Shown here: positions 6,661 through 17,423 of the stretch, one piece after another
How the letters are laid out: each line of letters begins with the position of its first letter
How positions within the stretch are numbered: the stretch's first letter is position 1
Source: Myxococcales bacterium
GTDB taxonomy: Bacteria > Myxococcota > Myxococcia > Myxococcales > Anaeromyxobacteraceae
NCBI GenBank assembly: GCA_021806645.1
Contig: JAJZQX010000025.1
Location: 1-32,782, forward strand
Length of the DNA: 32,782 nt
Reading direction: 5' to 3'
Made by a program: the position numbers and the translations under genes
Notes under the pieces: generated by a model
Database searches by the model: none
Seen by the model: the letters and a program-made list of their open reading frames with translations, nothing else
Told to the model about the DNA's origin: nothing

Positions 6661-8883
6661 CTTGGCCGCGGTCACGTTGACGTCCCGCGGGCAGACCTGC
6701 ACGAAGCGCTCGAGCCGGCTCCGCGCGGTGTCGCGCGCCTTCCGAGACTCCTCGTCCCGGCCCCGCGCCGCGTCCCAGCCCATCTTGCCGGCGTTCCAGA
6801 GCGCCTGGCAGGAGGCCGGATCCCTGTCGAGCGCCTTCACGTAGAGCGAGAAGACCAGGTCGGCCCGGGCCCCGCGCGTCCGCTCGATGTCGGCCATCTC
6901 GACGAAGGCCTGCGCGGCGCTGCCGGCCCCGCCCTGCCCGTACTCGGTGATGGCCAGGTCGAGCTCGGCCAGCGCGGCCGGCACGTTCTTCAGCTCCCGG
7001 AGGAGCCTGGCCAGGGCCACCCGCGCGTCGGGGTACGGCTTCCCGAGCTGGATGGAGCGCTCGTACTGGCCGCGGGCCCGGTCGGTGTCGCCCTGCGCCC
7101 GGTAGGCGTCGCCCAGCAGCAAGGCGATGCGCGGGTGGTCGCCGGCGCGCGCGGTGGCCTTCCGCAGCACCTCGATGGCCCTCTTGCCGCCGTCGGGGGT
7201 GGCCAGCAGGGCGCGGTTCAGGTCGACGTAGAAGGCCACCCGCCTCGGATCGCCATTCACCGCCCGCTGGATCGAGGCCACCGCCGCGGCCACCTCGCCG
7301 TCGCGCAGCTGCCGCCGCCCGATCATCCACGGCAGGTCGGGGTTCCGGGGATCGAGCTCGAGGGCCTTCTTCTCGTCGGCGGTCCCCGCGGTCGCCTTGC
7401 CCTGCGCGAAGAGGACCGAGCCTCGCACCGCGTAGGCCAGGGCCTGCTGGGGGGGACTGGCGTCTCCCCCGGTCAACACCAGCTGGACGTGCTGCGCCGC
7501 CTGCTCGAAGAGGCCGCGCTCCAGCAGCAACACGGCCCGTCCCAGCAGCGACGGGACGTGATCCTTCTGCAGCCGCAGGGCCAGCTGGTAGGCGTTGTCC
7601 GCCTGCTGCTCGTACCCCTCGCCGCGGCGGCGGTACTGCTCCGCCAGCTGCTGGGCGATCCGCACGTCGTTGGGGTTGAGCTTCTGTGCGCGGACCAGCC
7701 ACTCGCGCGCGCCATCGAGGTCCCCGGAGGCCATGAGCAGCACCCCCATGGCGCCGGAGAGCAGCCCGGTCTGCCGCGCCGGGTCCTCCAGCTCCGCCTT
7801 GAGCCCGGAGATGCCGCCGGGGAGATCGCCGGTGGCCGCCTTGAGGTAGGCCTCGGCGGCGATCAGGTGCGAGTGGTTGCCCAGCTTCCGCCCGGCCTCC
7901 AGGTTGGCGATCGCCTCGCCCTTCACCGCGTCGCCCTCGGCGTGCTCCATGAAGCGAATCGCGTCGATGTAGGAGAGGAAGGCATGGCCGGCCAGCGAGC
8001 CCGGGTCCTCCACGAGGATGGCGTGGGCCTTCTCGGCGGCGGTCCGGTAGGCACCGAACGAGTCGCGTGCCACCTGCTCCTGCGTCTCCTTGAGCAACGC
8101 GGCGATGGCCTCCACCTGGTGCTTGTGGGCGCGAGAGACGAGCTGCCAGGCCACCAGCGAGACCACCAGCACCACCGCCAGCCCGATGGTGGCGAACACC
8201 GTTGTCCGGCTCGCTCCCTTGCGCGGCCTGGCCGGGCCGGGGCTGTTGAGGCCCCAGGACTGCGTGCCGTACTTCTCCGCCAGCTGCCGGGCGTAGGCGT
8301 CACCGGCGCGCGGCACCGGCGTCGGGATGGGCTGCTCCTGGGAGGCCAGACGAGGCGCGACTGGCGGCTGGCCGGGCGAGCCGGGACGGCCCAGCACCGG
8401 CGGACCACCGGCTGGCGGCGGCGGGCGCGGCGGCGGCGGCGGCGGCGGTGGAGGCGGGGCGACCGTGACACCGTGCTTCTCCAGGGCGGCCAGCACGTCG
8501 GGATCGGACGGCCCGGCTTCGGCGGCCCGGCGGAGGGCGGCCTCGCCCTCGGCGCGCGCGCCACCGCGGAAGTGGAGCGTGGCGGCGAGCAGGTTGCCGG
8601 CGGCGTAGTTCGGGTAGGCGGTGAGTACCAGCGTCACCTCCTCGATCGCCTTCTTGTCCTTTCCCTGGTCGGCGTAGACACGCGCCAGCAGCACCTTGGC
8701 GGCCGGATCGTCGGGGTGCGTCTTGACCCCCTTCTTGCAGACCACCATGGCCTCCATGAAGCGGCCGGCGGCCAGGTAGGCCTCCGCGAGCTGGCGGTAG
8801 GCGTCGGACGCGGGATCCGCGGCGAACGCGTGCTCGAGGCTGGCGAGCTCCGCGGCCGTGAACTGTCTCTTGGGGCCGGACAT
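6634..8883 (-). CDS. TPR-repeat membrane protein
   Basis: The protein has 749 residues, counted from the ATG complementary to 8881-8883 (MSGPKRQFTAAEL). An in-frame ATG at 8904 is the alternative. Residues 10-135 form N-terminal TPR-like helices. A proline-rich segment (about 143-165) and an extended linker lead to one transmembrane helix (about 227-246). The remaining 500 residues are TPR pairs on the other side of the membrane. The protein probably acts as a scaffold in envelope protein assembly; no catalytic motif is visible. The last codons of this gene are duplicated at 997-1023. The gene is convergent with the lipoprotein/cytochrome pair. Confidence 0.85.
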   Translation of the reverse strand: MSGPKRQFTAAELASLEHAFAADPASDAYRQLAEAYLAAGRFMEAMVVCKKGVKTHPDDPAAKVLLARVYADQGKDKKAIEEVTLVLTAYPNYAAGNLLAATLHFRGGARAEGEAALRRAAEAGPSDPDVLAALEKHGVTVAPPPPPPPPPPRPPPPAGGPPVLGRPGSPGQPPVAPRLASQEQPIPTPVPRAGDAYARQLAEKYGTQSWGLNSPGPARPRKGASRTTVFATIGLAVVLVVSLVAWQLVSRAHKHQVEAIAALLKETQEQVARDSFGAYRTAAEKAHAILVEDPGSLAGHAFLSYIDAIRFMEHAEGDAVKGEAIANLEAGRKLGNHSHLIAAEAYLKAATGDLPGGISGLKAELEDPARQTGLLSGAMGVLLMASGDLDGAREWLVRAQKLNPNDVRIAQQLAEQYRRRGEGYEQQADNAYQLALRLQKDHVPSLLGRAVLLLERGLFEQAAQHVQLVLTGGDASPPQQALAYAVRGSVLFAQGKATAGTADEKKALELDPRNPDLPWMIGRRQLRDGEVAAAVASIQRAVNGDPRRVAFYVDLNRALLATPDGGKRAIEVLRKATARAGDHPRIALLLGDAYRAQGDTDRARGQYERSIQLGKPYPDARVALARLLRELKNVPAALAELDLAITEYGQGGAGSAAQAFVEMADIERTRGARADLVFSLYVKALDRDPASCQALWNAGKMGWDAARGRDEESRKARDTARSRLERFVQVCPRDVNVTAAKAIVAAARK
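8428..8448. repeat. CGG trinucleotide tract
   Basis: Seven uninterrupted CGG units on the plus strand encode part of the polyproline linker of the TPR protein on the other strand. Such a tract can change length by slippage in frame, which would vary the linker. Confidence 0.8.
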
Positions 8884-8894
8884 GGGGCGTCCGA

Positions 8895-8922
8895 GGATTA
8901 GCATGGGTATGATTCGAGTCAA
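8895..8922 (-). promoter_or_regulatory. Candidate promoter of the TPR-protein gene
   Basis: On the minus strand TTGACT (8922-8917) and TAATCC (8900-8895) are separated by 16 bases, a good sigma-70-type match. Transcription would start near 8888, only about five bases before the ATG at 8883. The message may therefore be nearly leaderless, which agrees with the lack of a ribosome site there. Confidence 0.45.
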
Positions 8923-8994
8923 TCGAGCCTTGACACCCTCGGGGCCGACCCGCTAAGTCACGCATCCCCCGCATGACCACGGGGGCGCCTTTCG

Positions 8995-9071
<77 letters not shown>

Positions 9072-9075
9072 TCTC

Positions 9076-9118
9076 GAGAAGGCCCGGACGCCCCGCGCGA
9101 CCGGGCCTTCTCTTTTTC
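9076..9118 (+). terminator. Rho-independent terminator after tRNA-Ala
   Basis: A perfect 12-bp stem (GAGAAGGCCCGG at 9076-9087 with CCGGGCCTTCTC at 9101-9112) encloses a 13-nt loop and is followed at once by TTTTTC. It lies four bases after the CCA end of the tRNA. Confidence 0.92.
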
Positions 9119-9207
9119 GGGGGATGGCAGCGACTCGACGTTAAGGGTCCTGGTCGGGAAGGCGAAGCCGGCGCCGTGCCGGGGTAGGCTGGAACCGGGA
9201 GGAGCGC

Positions 9208-9492
9208 ATGCCACGGCAACCGCTGGATCAGTTCGGTGAGGGGACCTCGGTGGTGCGGGTCTACTTGGCGCTCGGCCTCGACGAGGCGCAGCGAGCCGAG
9301 GCGATCCTCGACGGGGCCGGCCTCGCCTTCGCCGTCGAGGTGGAGGAGGTGGGCGGCCCGACCCTGTTCGGCTTCGGGAAGCCGCGCCGGGGGGCCGGCG
9401 TCTGGGTCCTCGAGACCGAGGTGGACGCCGCCTGCGCAGCGCTGGAGCACGCCGGGATGCTGAAGGGGCTCGTCGACCGGGGCGAGGCCTAG
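9208..9492 (+). CDS. Small DUF2007-like putative signal-transducing protein
   Basis: The protein has 94 residues and an ATG preceded by GGGAGGAG, a strong ribosome site. The pattern VVRVYLALGLDEAQRAEAIL followed by DGAGLAF resembles the DUF2007 fold, a small beta-alpha-beta domain of unknown role seen alone or beside transporters. The C-terminal half repeats the beta-alpha theme (VWVLETEVDAACAAL). The gene ends only 10 bases before the P-type ATPase gene, so the two are probably co-translated and this may be an accessory or regulatory subunit of the pump. The family call is by eye. Confidence 0.65.
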   Translation: MPRQPLDQFGEGTSVVRVYLALGLDEAQRAEAILDGAGLAFAVEVEEVGGPTLFGFGKPRRGAGVWVLETEVDAACAALEHAGMLKGLVDRGEA

Positions 9493-9502
9493 CTCGAGGA
9501 CC

Positions 9503-12271
<2,769 letters not shown>

Positions 12272-12296
12272 CCGTCAGAGGAGGAGCCGGGCCCGA

Positions 12297-12623
12297 TCAC
12301 GGATTCGTGGGCGGCCGGGGCCTGGCGCGCGCCCCGCTCGAGGTCGACGCGCTCCCCGGCGGCTTCAGGCCGCAGAGGCGGGGCGCCGGCCTGGTGCCCG
12401 GGCGCCCTCCGGCGGGCCTCGCTCGCGGAGGGGTGTCGGCCGCAGGGGCGCGGCCCGAGCATGAGGCGGGTGCCGCCGGCCGCGAGCCGGAGAGCGGCCC
12501 GGCTGGCGGCGGCCAGCTCTCCCGAGCCTTCCCGGTCAAATCCGGCAACCCGGCGTCGGCCGCGCCACCGACCGGGGGGAAGGCGAGCGCTACGGCCAGG
12601 GCGAACCAGGTGACTCGGGGCAT
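12297..12623 (-). CDS. Possible small exported protein, perhaps frameshifted
   Basis: The minus-strand ATG (complement of 12621-12623), preceded by GAGGGA, opens a convincing signal peptide: MPRVTWFALAVALAF then PPVGGAADAG. About 34 codons in, the frame turns into low-quality Pro/Arg/Ser sequence and ends at 12297. From about the same point another frame reads more like protein (ELAAASRAALRLAAGGTRL) and stays open past 12290. Either a base is missing or extra, or only the signal-like start is real. No family is recognised. Confidence 0.35.
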   Translation of the reverse strand: MPRVTWFALAVALAFPPVGGAADAGLPDLTGKARESWPPPAGPLSGSRPAAPASCSGRAPAADTPPRARPAGGRPGTRPAPRLCGLKPPGSASTSSGARARPRPPTNP

Positions 12624-12690
12624 GTTCCCTCGGAGCCTGGCCACCTCGTGAAGGTTCGAGCTCAGCAGCGGTCCGCCGGCAGTCGGCAAG

Positions 12691-12726
12691 ACAGGGTATA
12701 ACCCTGTAGAGGTAACCCTGTAGAGA
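12691..12726. promoter_or_regulatory. Palindrome plus tandem half-site (operator-like)
   Basis: ACAGGGT-ATA-ACCCTGT (12691-12707) is a perfect 7-3-7 inverted repeat. A further ACCCTGT half-site at 12715-12721 lies 14 bases on, within a 14-nt tandem repeat (12699-12712 and 12713-12726, 13 of 14 identical). The element stands between the minus-strand exported ORF and the plus-strand DUF6125-like gene, so it could control either. The half-site resembles CTACAGGGT of MerR-family CadR/PbrR operators, but the arms are arranged differently and no regulator is adjacent. Confidence 0.55.
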
Positions 12727-12891
12727 AGCCAGCGACGTGAACCCTCGGGTGCGGGGGCCTCTCTCACGAGGACGGACCCACTGCGGGTCGCTGGCGCCGC
12801 AGCCAGGAGACCCGCATGGCTCGCGTTCTGGTGCTGGGCGTGGGTATCACGTGTAGCCTGATCCGGTCTGTTCCCGAGCGTGGGAGGTTCC

Positions 12892-13485
12892 GTGAAGGTC
12901 GACGAAGCGAGGCCGGCGGTGGCTGGAGCCGACGCGCTGGAGCTGCTCCGGGCCCTCGACAAGGAGGACCTGGTCCGGATCGTCATGGACGACGCCAAGA
13001 ACTGGCTGGCCCACGATGGCCTCTGGTTCCAGGCCGTCGAGGCCGGGCACGGGATGGAGCAGGCCATCGCCGCCGACCGGGCCGCCTGGGAGCGGTTCAC
13101 GGTCATCGAAGCCCGCCGGATCATGGAGCGGCTCGCGCTGGCACCCGGCGGCGGCATCCCGGCGCTCCTCGAGTGCTTGCGCCACCGGCTCTACGCGCGC
13201 CTCAACGCGCAGGATGCCATCGAGGTGACCGACCGGCGCGCCATCTTCAGGATGCGCGACTGCCGGGTGCAGTCCGCCCGGCGGCGACAGGGGCTGCCGG
13301 ACTTCCCCTGCAAGTCGGTGGGGCTCGCCGAGTACGCCGGCTTCGCCCGGACGGTTGACCCGCGGATCGTGACCCGTTGCCTGGCCTGCCCGCCGGACGC
13401 CCATCCAGACGATGTCTGGTGCTCATGGGAATTCTCCTTGCCGGAGCAGGCGCCGGGGACGTCCGCGGCGGGTCCGAGCACGTGA
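12892..13485 (+). CDS. DUF6125-like cytosolic protein
   Basis: The protein has 197 residues. The GTG at 12892 is chosen because GGGAGG ends four bases upstream; a GTG at 12880 is the alternative. The chain contains NWLAHDGLWFQAVE, then FTVIEARRIM, then the strongly conserved-looking CRVQSARRRQGLPDFPCKSV block, FARTVDPRI and CLACPP, ending in WCSWEF. This matches my memory of DUF6125 proteins common in anaerobic deltaproteobacteria. The cysteines may bind a metal or cluster. The function is unknown. There is no membrane segment or signal, so it is cytoplasmic. It is followed 70 bases later by the SDR gene on the same strand. Confidence 0.7.
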   Translation: MKVDEARPAVAGADALELLRALDKEDLVRIVMDDAKNWLAHDGLWFQAVEAGHGMEQAIAADRAAWERFTVIEARRIMERLALAPGGGIPALLECLRHRLYARLNAQDAIEVTDRRAIFRMRDCRVQSARRRQGLPDFPCKSVGLAEYAGFARTVDPRIVTRCLACPPDAHPDDVWCSWEFSLPEQAPGTSAAGPST

Positions 13486-13555
13486 TGACGCCCTAGGCGC
13501 GAATCCCGCCCTCCCCCCCCTACCCGCCGCGGCGCCCAACGGGTATGGAGGGCGC

Positions 13556-15265
13556 GTGTCCAGCGCCGACCACGCCGAGAACCAGCCTTCCCCGCCCGCC
13601 ACCGCACCCGCCGCCGCCCCGGAACCCACCGGGCCGGCGCCTTCGGCCGCCGACATCGAAGCCGCGGCGCGGGTCCTCGCCGCCGTGGCCGGGGACCGGG
13701 CCCTCCTCGCGAGGGTGGACACCGCCACCCGGAACGCGCTGCAGCGGTTCGCCGGCGAGATCGCGAGGCCGGACCTCAAGGCGCGCAAGCGGCTCCAGAA
13801 GACGCTGCTGCGCAAGGCGAGGTTGGCTCGGAAGGACGGGGACGAGGCGCTGCGGCGCTCGAGCGGGATCCGCCGCCTGCGCGAGGAGCCGGTCTTCCGG
13901 ACGCCGTTCCCGCCCATGCCGGCGCGCGGCACCGACGCCTCGGGCTGGTGGCCCGCCCTGCCGGGCGCCGTGACGGCGGCCGGCGCCGTCCTGCCGGCGG
14001 GCCAGGGCCGGGGCGGGGAGCCTGGGCGCGACGATGGCGCGCCGGGCGCGAAGGCGGGCCCCGAGCTGCACGCGCCACGCCGGTGCTACGTGTGCAAGGG
14101 GGAGTACCGCCGCATCCACCACTTCTACGACCAGCTCTGCCCGGCCTGCGGCGACGAGAACCAGCTCCGGCGGGAGGCGACGGCGGACCTGCGAGGCCGC
14201 GTGGCCCTGGTCACCGGGGCCCGGGTCAAGATCGGCTACCAGGCGGCCATCCTCCTCCTCCGCGCCGGCTGCACGGTGGTCGCGTGCTCCCGCTTCCCGC
14301 GCGACGCCGCGGCCCGCTACGCCCGCGAGCCGGACTTCGAGACCTGGCGCGACCGGCTCGTCATCCACGGCATCGACCTGCGCCACACGCCGAGCGTGGA
14401 GCACCTCTGCCACTGGCTCGACGCGACGCTCCCCCGGCTCGACTTCCAGATCCACAACGCCTGCCAGACGGTTCGCCGCCCGCCCGGCTACTACACCCAC
14501 CTCATCGAGGACGAGCACCGGCCGGCGGCCACGCTCCCGCCGGCGATCCAGCAGCTGCTCCGCAGCGACGAGGCGCTGCGGATCGAGCACGACGGGCGCC
14601 ACAGCGCGGCCGGCCTGACCCGCTCCGCCCAGCTCTCGCAGGCCAGCACCGCGGCCGACCTCCTCCTCACCGGGGCCGGTCCGGAGGCGCTGGAGATCTT
14701 CCCGGAGGCGGTCCTCGACCAGGACCTCCAGCAGGTGGACCTGCGCGCCCACAACTCCTGGCGCCTCCCGCTCCACGAGGTGCCGACGCTCGAGCTCCTC
14801 GAGGTGCTCCTCGTCAACGCCACCGCCCCCTTCGTCATGACCGCCCGCTTGAAGCCGCTCATGCTCCGCTCGGCGACGCCGCCGCCGGGAACGGCCACCA
14901 GCGCCGACTCCGCCCGCCACGTGGTCCTCGTCAGCGCGATGGAAGGGCAGTTCTACCGGGCCCTCAAGACCGACCGGCACCCGCACACCAACATGGCCAA
15001 GGCGGCGCTGAACATGCTCGTCCGGACCAGCGCGCCTGACCTCCGGAAGGACGGCATCTTCCTCAACGCCGTGGACACCGGCTGGGTGACCGACGAGGAC
15101 CCGGCCCACATCGCGGCGCGCAAGGCCGAGGAGCACGCCTTCAGCCCGCCGCTCGACATCGTCGACGGCGCGGCCCGCATCGTGGCCCCCATCATCGAGG
15201 GCTTCACGACCGGGACGCACCAGGCCGGCCACTTCTACAAGGACTACCGGCCCGCCCCCTGGTAG
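13556..15265 (+). CDS. SDR-family oxidoreductase with N-terminal zinc finger
   Basis: The protein has 569 residues. The GTG at 13556 follows GGAGGG and is preferred over the longer open frame. A Pro/Ala-rich start and a charged helical region (to about 125) precede a four-Cys zinc-binding motif (C177, C180, C195, C198; CxxC-x14-CxxC). A Rossmann SDR domain then runs from about 213 to the end. The cofactor motif reads TGARVKIG (220-227), so the middle Gly of TGxxxGxG is Lys225. IHNACQT replaces NNAG. The usual YxxxK reads T478-NMA-K482: the lysine is kept but the catalytic tyrosine is threonine. It may use a different acid or be a non-catalytic SDR. The substrate is unknown. It is convergent with the stomatin gene, with an 8-base gap. 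Confidence 0.8.
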   Translation: MSSADHAENQPSPPATAPAAAPEPTGPAPSAADIEAAARVLAAVAGDRALLARVDTATRNALQRFAGEIARPDLKARKRLQKTLLRKARLARKDGDEALRRSSGIRRLREEPVFRTPFPPMPARGTDASGWWPALPGAVTAAGAVLPAGQGRGGEPGRDDGAPGAKAGPELHAPRRCYVCKGEYRRIHHFYDQLCPACGDENQLRREATADLRGRVALVTGARVKIGYQAAILLLRAGCTVVACSRFPRDAAARYAREPDFETWRDRLVIHGIDLRHTPSVEHLCHWLDATLPRLDFQIHNACQTVRRPPGYYTHLIEDEHRPAATLPPAIQQLLRSDEALRIEHDGRHSAAGLTRSAQLSQASTAADLLLTGAGPEALEIFPEAVLDQDLQQVDLRAHNSWRLPLHEVPTLELLEVLLVNATAPFVMTARLKPLMLRSATPPPGTATSADSARHVVLVSAMEGQFYRALKTDRHPHTNMAKAALNMLVRTSAPDLRKDGIFLNAVDTGWVTDEDPAHIAARKAEEHAFSPPLDIVDGAARIVAPIIEGFTTGTHQAGHFYKDYRPAPW

Positions 15266-15273
15266 GGCGGGGA

Positions 15274-16251
15274 CTAGGTGGCCGGCGTCACCGGCGGCGG
15301 ACGGGGTGCCGGCACGGTCGCCAGGGGCCCCGCGCCCGGCGTCGATCCCTTCAGGACGTTGGTCGCCAGCGCGATCATCGAGCCGACGTCGGAGAGGGTG
15401 GCGGGCAGGACCAGGGTGTTGCCGGCCTTGGCGAGGTGGCCGAACTGCTCGATGTACTTCTCGGCCACCCGCAGCTGCACCGCCTCCACGCCGCCCTGGG
15501 CCTTGATGGCCTCGGCCACCTTGCGCAGCCCGTCGGCGGTGGCGGCGGCGATGGCCTGGATGGCCGCCGCCTGCCCCTCGGCCTCGTTGATCTGCTTCTG
15601 CCGGACCGCCTCGGAGGCCTTGATCACCTGCTGCTTCTGCCCTTCGGCGTTGTTGATGGCGGCGTCGCGCACGCCCTCCGAGGTCAGGATCACGGCGCGC
15701 TTCTCCCGCTCCGCCCGCATCTGCTTCTCCATGGCGGCCAGCACGTCCTGCGGCGGGGTGATGTTCTTGATCTCGTAGCGCAGCACCTTCACGCCCCAGG
15801 GGGCGGAGGCCTTGTCGAGCTCCTGCACCAGCTGCGAGTTGATGTAGCCGCGCTCCTCGAAGGTCCGATCCAGCGTGATCTTGCCGATCTCGCTGCGCAG
15901 CAGGGTCTGCGCCAGCTGGGTGATGGCGTAGTAGTAGTCGGAGATGCCGTAGCTGGCCCGCTCCGGATCGAGCACCTTCAGGTAGAGCAGGCCGTCCACC
16001 GCCACCTGCACGTTGTCGTTGGTGATGCAGATCTGCTCGGGGATGTCGAGCGCCTGCTCCTTGAGCGTGTGGCGGTAGCGGATGGCGTCGAAGAAGGGGA
16101 GCAGGATGTGGAACCCGGGCACCAGCACGACGTGGAACTTGCCGAGCCGCTCCACCACGTAGGCGTTCTGCTGCGGCACCACCACCGCGGTCTTGGCGAC
16201 CACGATGGCGACGAAGACGGCGACGGCGATCAAGACGTAGATGCCTGGCAT
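15274..16251 (-). CDS. SPFH/stomatin-like membrane protein (QmcA-type)
   Basis: The protein has 325 residues and GGAGAG ahead of its ATG. One N-terminal membrane anchor (about 4-25) is followed by the SPFH/band-7 domain (VVPQQNAYVVERLGKF, then the VPGFHILLPFFDAIRY region) and a long Ala/Glu/Gln-rich coiled coil (about 190-265). A proline-rich tail ends the protein. Family members oligomerise as rings on the inner membrane, organise microdomains and modulate proteases such as FtsH. It is the second gene of an operon with nfeD (30-base gap), the classic pairing for this family. Confidence 0.93.
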   Translation of the reverse strand: MPGIYVLIAVAVFVAIVVAKTAVVVPQQNAYVVERLGKFHVVLVPGFHILLPFFDAIRYRHTLKEQALDIPEQICITNDNVQVAVDGLLYLKVLDPERASYGISDYYYAITQLAQTLLRSEIGKITLDRTFEERGYINSQLVQELDKASAPWGVKVLRYEIKNITPPQDVLAAMEKQMRAEREKRAVILTSEGVRDAAINNAEGQKQQVIKASEAVRQKQINEAEGQAAAIQAIAAATADGLRKVAEAIKAQGGVEAVQLRVAEKYIEQFGHLAKAGNTLVLPATLSDVGSMIALATNVLKGSTPGAGPLATVPAPRPPPVTPAT

Positions 16252-16281
16252 GTGTGCTCTCCCTGGTTCAGGTGTGCGCCG

Positions 16282-16701
16282 TCACTCGGCGCGAAGCCAC
16301 AACGTCAACCCTTCGACCCGCTCCACCCGGCAGCGGCGGCCCACCGGCAGCGCCACGCCGCCCGCCGACCGCGCCGACCAGGGCACGCCGCGCAGCTCGA
16401 CCCGCCCCTGCCCCTCGGCCGGGACCTCGGTGAGGACCACGGCCGACTCGCCCACCAGCTCCACCTGGGCCTTCGGGCTCCTCGCCAGGGCCTGCGTGAG
16501 CCGGCGGCGCAGCGCCAGCAGCGAGGCCACCGAGACGACCGTGAAGGCCAGCCACTGCCAGGACTCAGGCACGCCCAGGGCCGCCAGCGGGGCCACCACG
16601 ATCGCTCCGGCTCCGAAGAAGAGCGCGAAGAGCCCACCCGGCGTGGCCACCTCGACCGCCAACAGCGCGATTCCCAGCAACACCCAGGCCCACCAGGTCA
16701 T
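16282..16701 (-). CDS. nfeD: NfeD-like membrane protein
   Basis: The protein has 139 residues. The ATG is preceded by GGAGGG on the minus strand. Three to four membrane helices fill residues 3-75 (MTWWAWVLLGIALLAVE, then FALFFGAGAIVV, then WLAFTVVSVASLLAL). A C-terminal OB-fold NfeD domain (about 85-139) contains GESAVVLTEVPAEGQGRVEL. This is the short NfeD form without the ClpP-like protease. It is co-transcribed with the stomatin-like gene; the pair is thought to act in membrane quality control. Confidence 0.9.
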   Translation of the reverse strand: MTWWAWVLLGIALLAVEVATPGGLFALFFGAGAIVVAPLAALGVPESWQWLAFTVVSVASLLALRRRLTQALARSPKAQVELVGESAVVLTEVPAEGQGRVELRGVPWSARSAGGVALPVGRRCRVERVEGLTLWLRAE

Positions 16702-16797
16702 GCGCCGCTCCCTCCGCGTGGATGCGTGGATGCTAGCACCTGCACCGCCTCCCGCCCACGACCATCGGCCACGGCTGCTCGCTCCCTTGGCAGGGCC

Positions 16798-16831
16798 AGC
16801 CTCCCGGACGGGCGCTCCGGAGCGGGAGGCT
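16798..16831. other. Inverted repeat between nfeD and glnB
   Basis: A perfect 9-bp inverted repeat (AGCCTCCCG at 16798-16806 with CGGGAGGCT at 16823-16831) encloses 16 bases that include the smaller palindrome CTCCGGAG. There is no T-tract. It lies between two divergent genes, so it could be a regulator site rather than a terminator. Confidence 0.45.
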
Positions 16832-16863
16832 CGCCAATGGCCGGGACTCACGGGCCCGGCCGC

Positions 16864-16880
16864 GCGGCGCGGCGGTTGCA
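16864..16880 (+). promoter_or_regulatory. Candidate sigma-54 promoter of the PII gene
   Basis: GG (16866-16867) and GC (16878-16879) are separated by exactly ten bases in GGCGCGGCGGTTGCA. Compared with YTGGCACGRNNNTTGCW, 11 of 14 specified positions agree. Transcription would start near 16891, about 48 bases before the GTG. This fits NtrC-controlled expression under nitrogen limitation. Confidence 0.6.
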
Positions 16881-16935
16881 ATCCCTCGGGATCCAGCCGG
16901 CGGCCCGACCGGCCGGCAACCATGGAACGAGGTGA

Positions 16936-17277
<342 letters not shown>

Positions 17278-17288
17278 GCTCTCCACCG

Positions 17289-17317
17289 CCCCGGGCGTCG
17301 CCGCAGGGCGCCCGGGG
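17289..17317. terminator. GC-rich hairpin between glnB and amtB
   Basis: A perfect 9-bp stem (CCCCGGGCG at 17289-17297 with CGCCCGGGG at 17309-17317) encloses an 11-nt loop, 12 bases after the glnB stop. It has no T-tract, so intrinsic termination is unproven. Its position favours ending the glnB transcript before the convergent amtB gene. Confidence 0.4.
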
Positions 17318-17423
17318 CCGCCTCACCTCGCTGGTTCGCCAGGGCGGAAAGCGGTTCGGCGAGGCGCCCCGGGACCGCGACCCGGAGTGCCCCGCCGTTC
17401 CTGCCGCACACCGCGCGGCCGGG

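Noticed and set aside
12699-12726. CRISPR-like or longer satellite repeat
   Set aside because: There are only two 14-base units with no spacers; an operator is the simpler reading.
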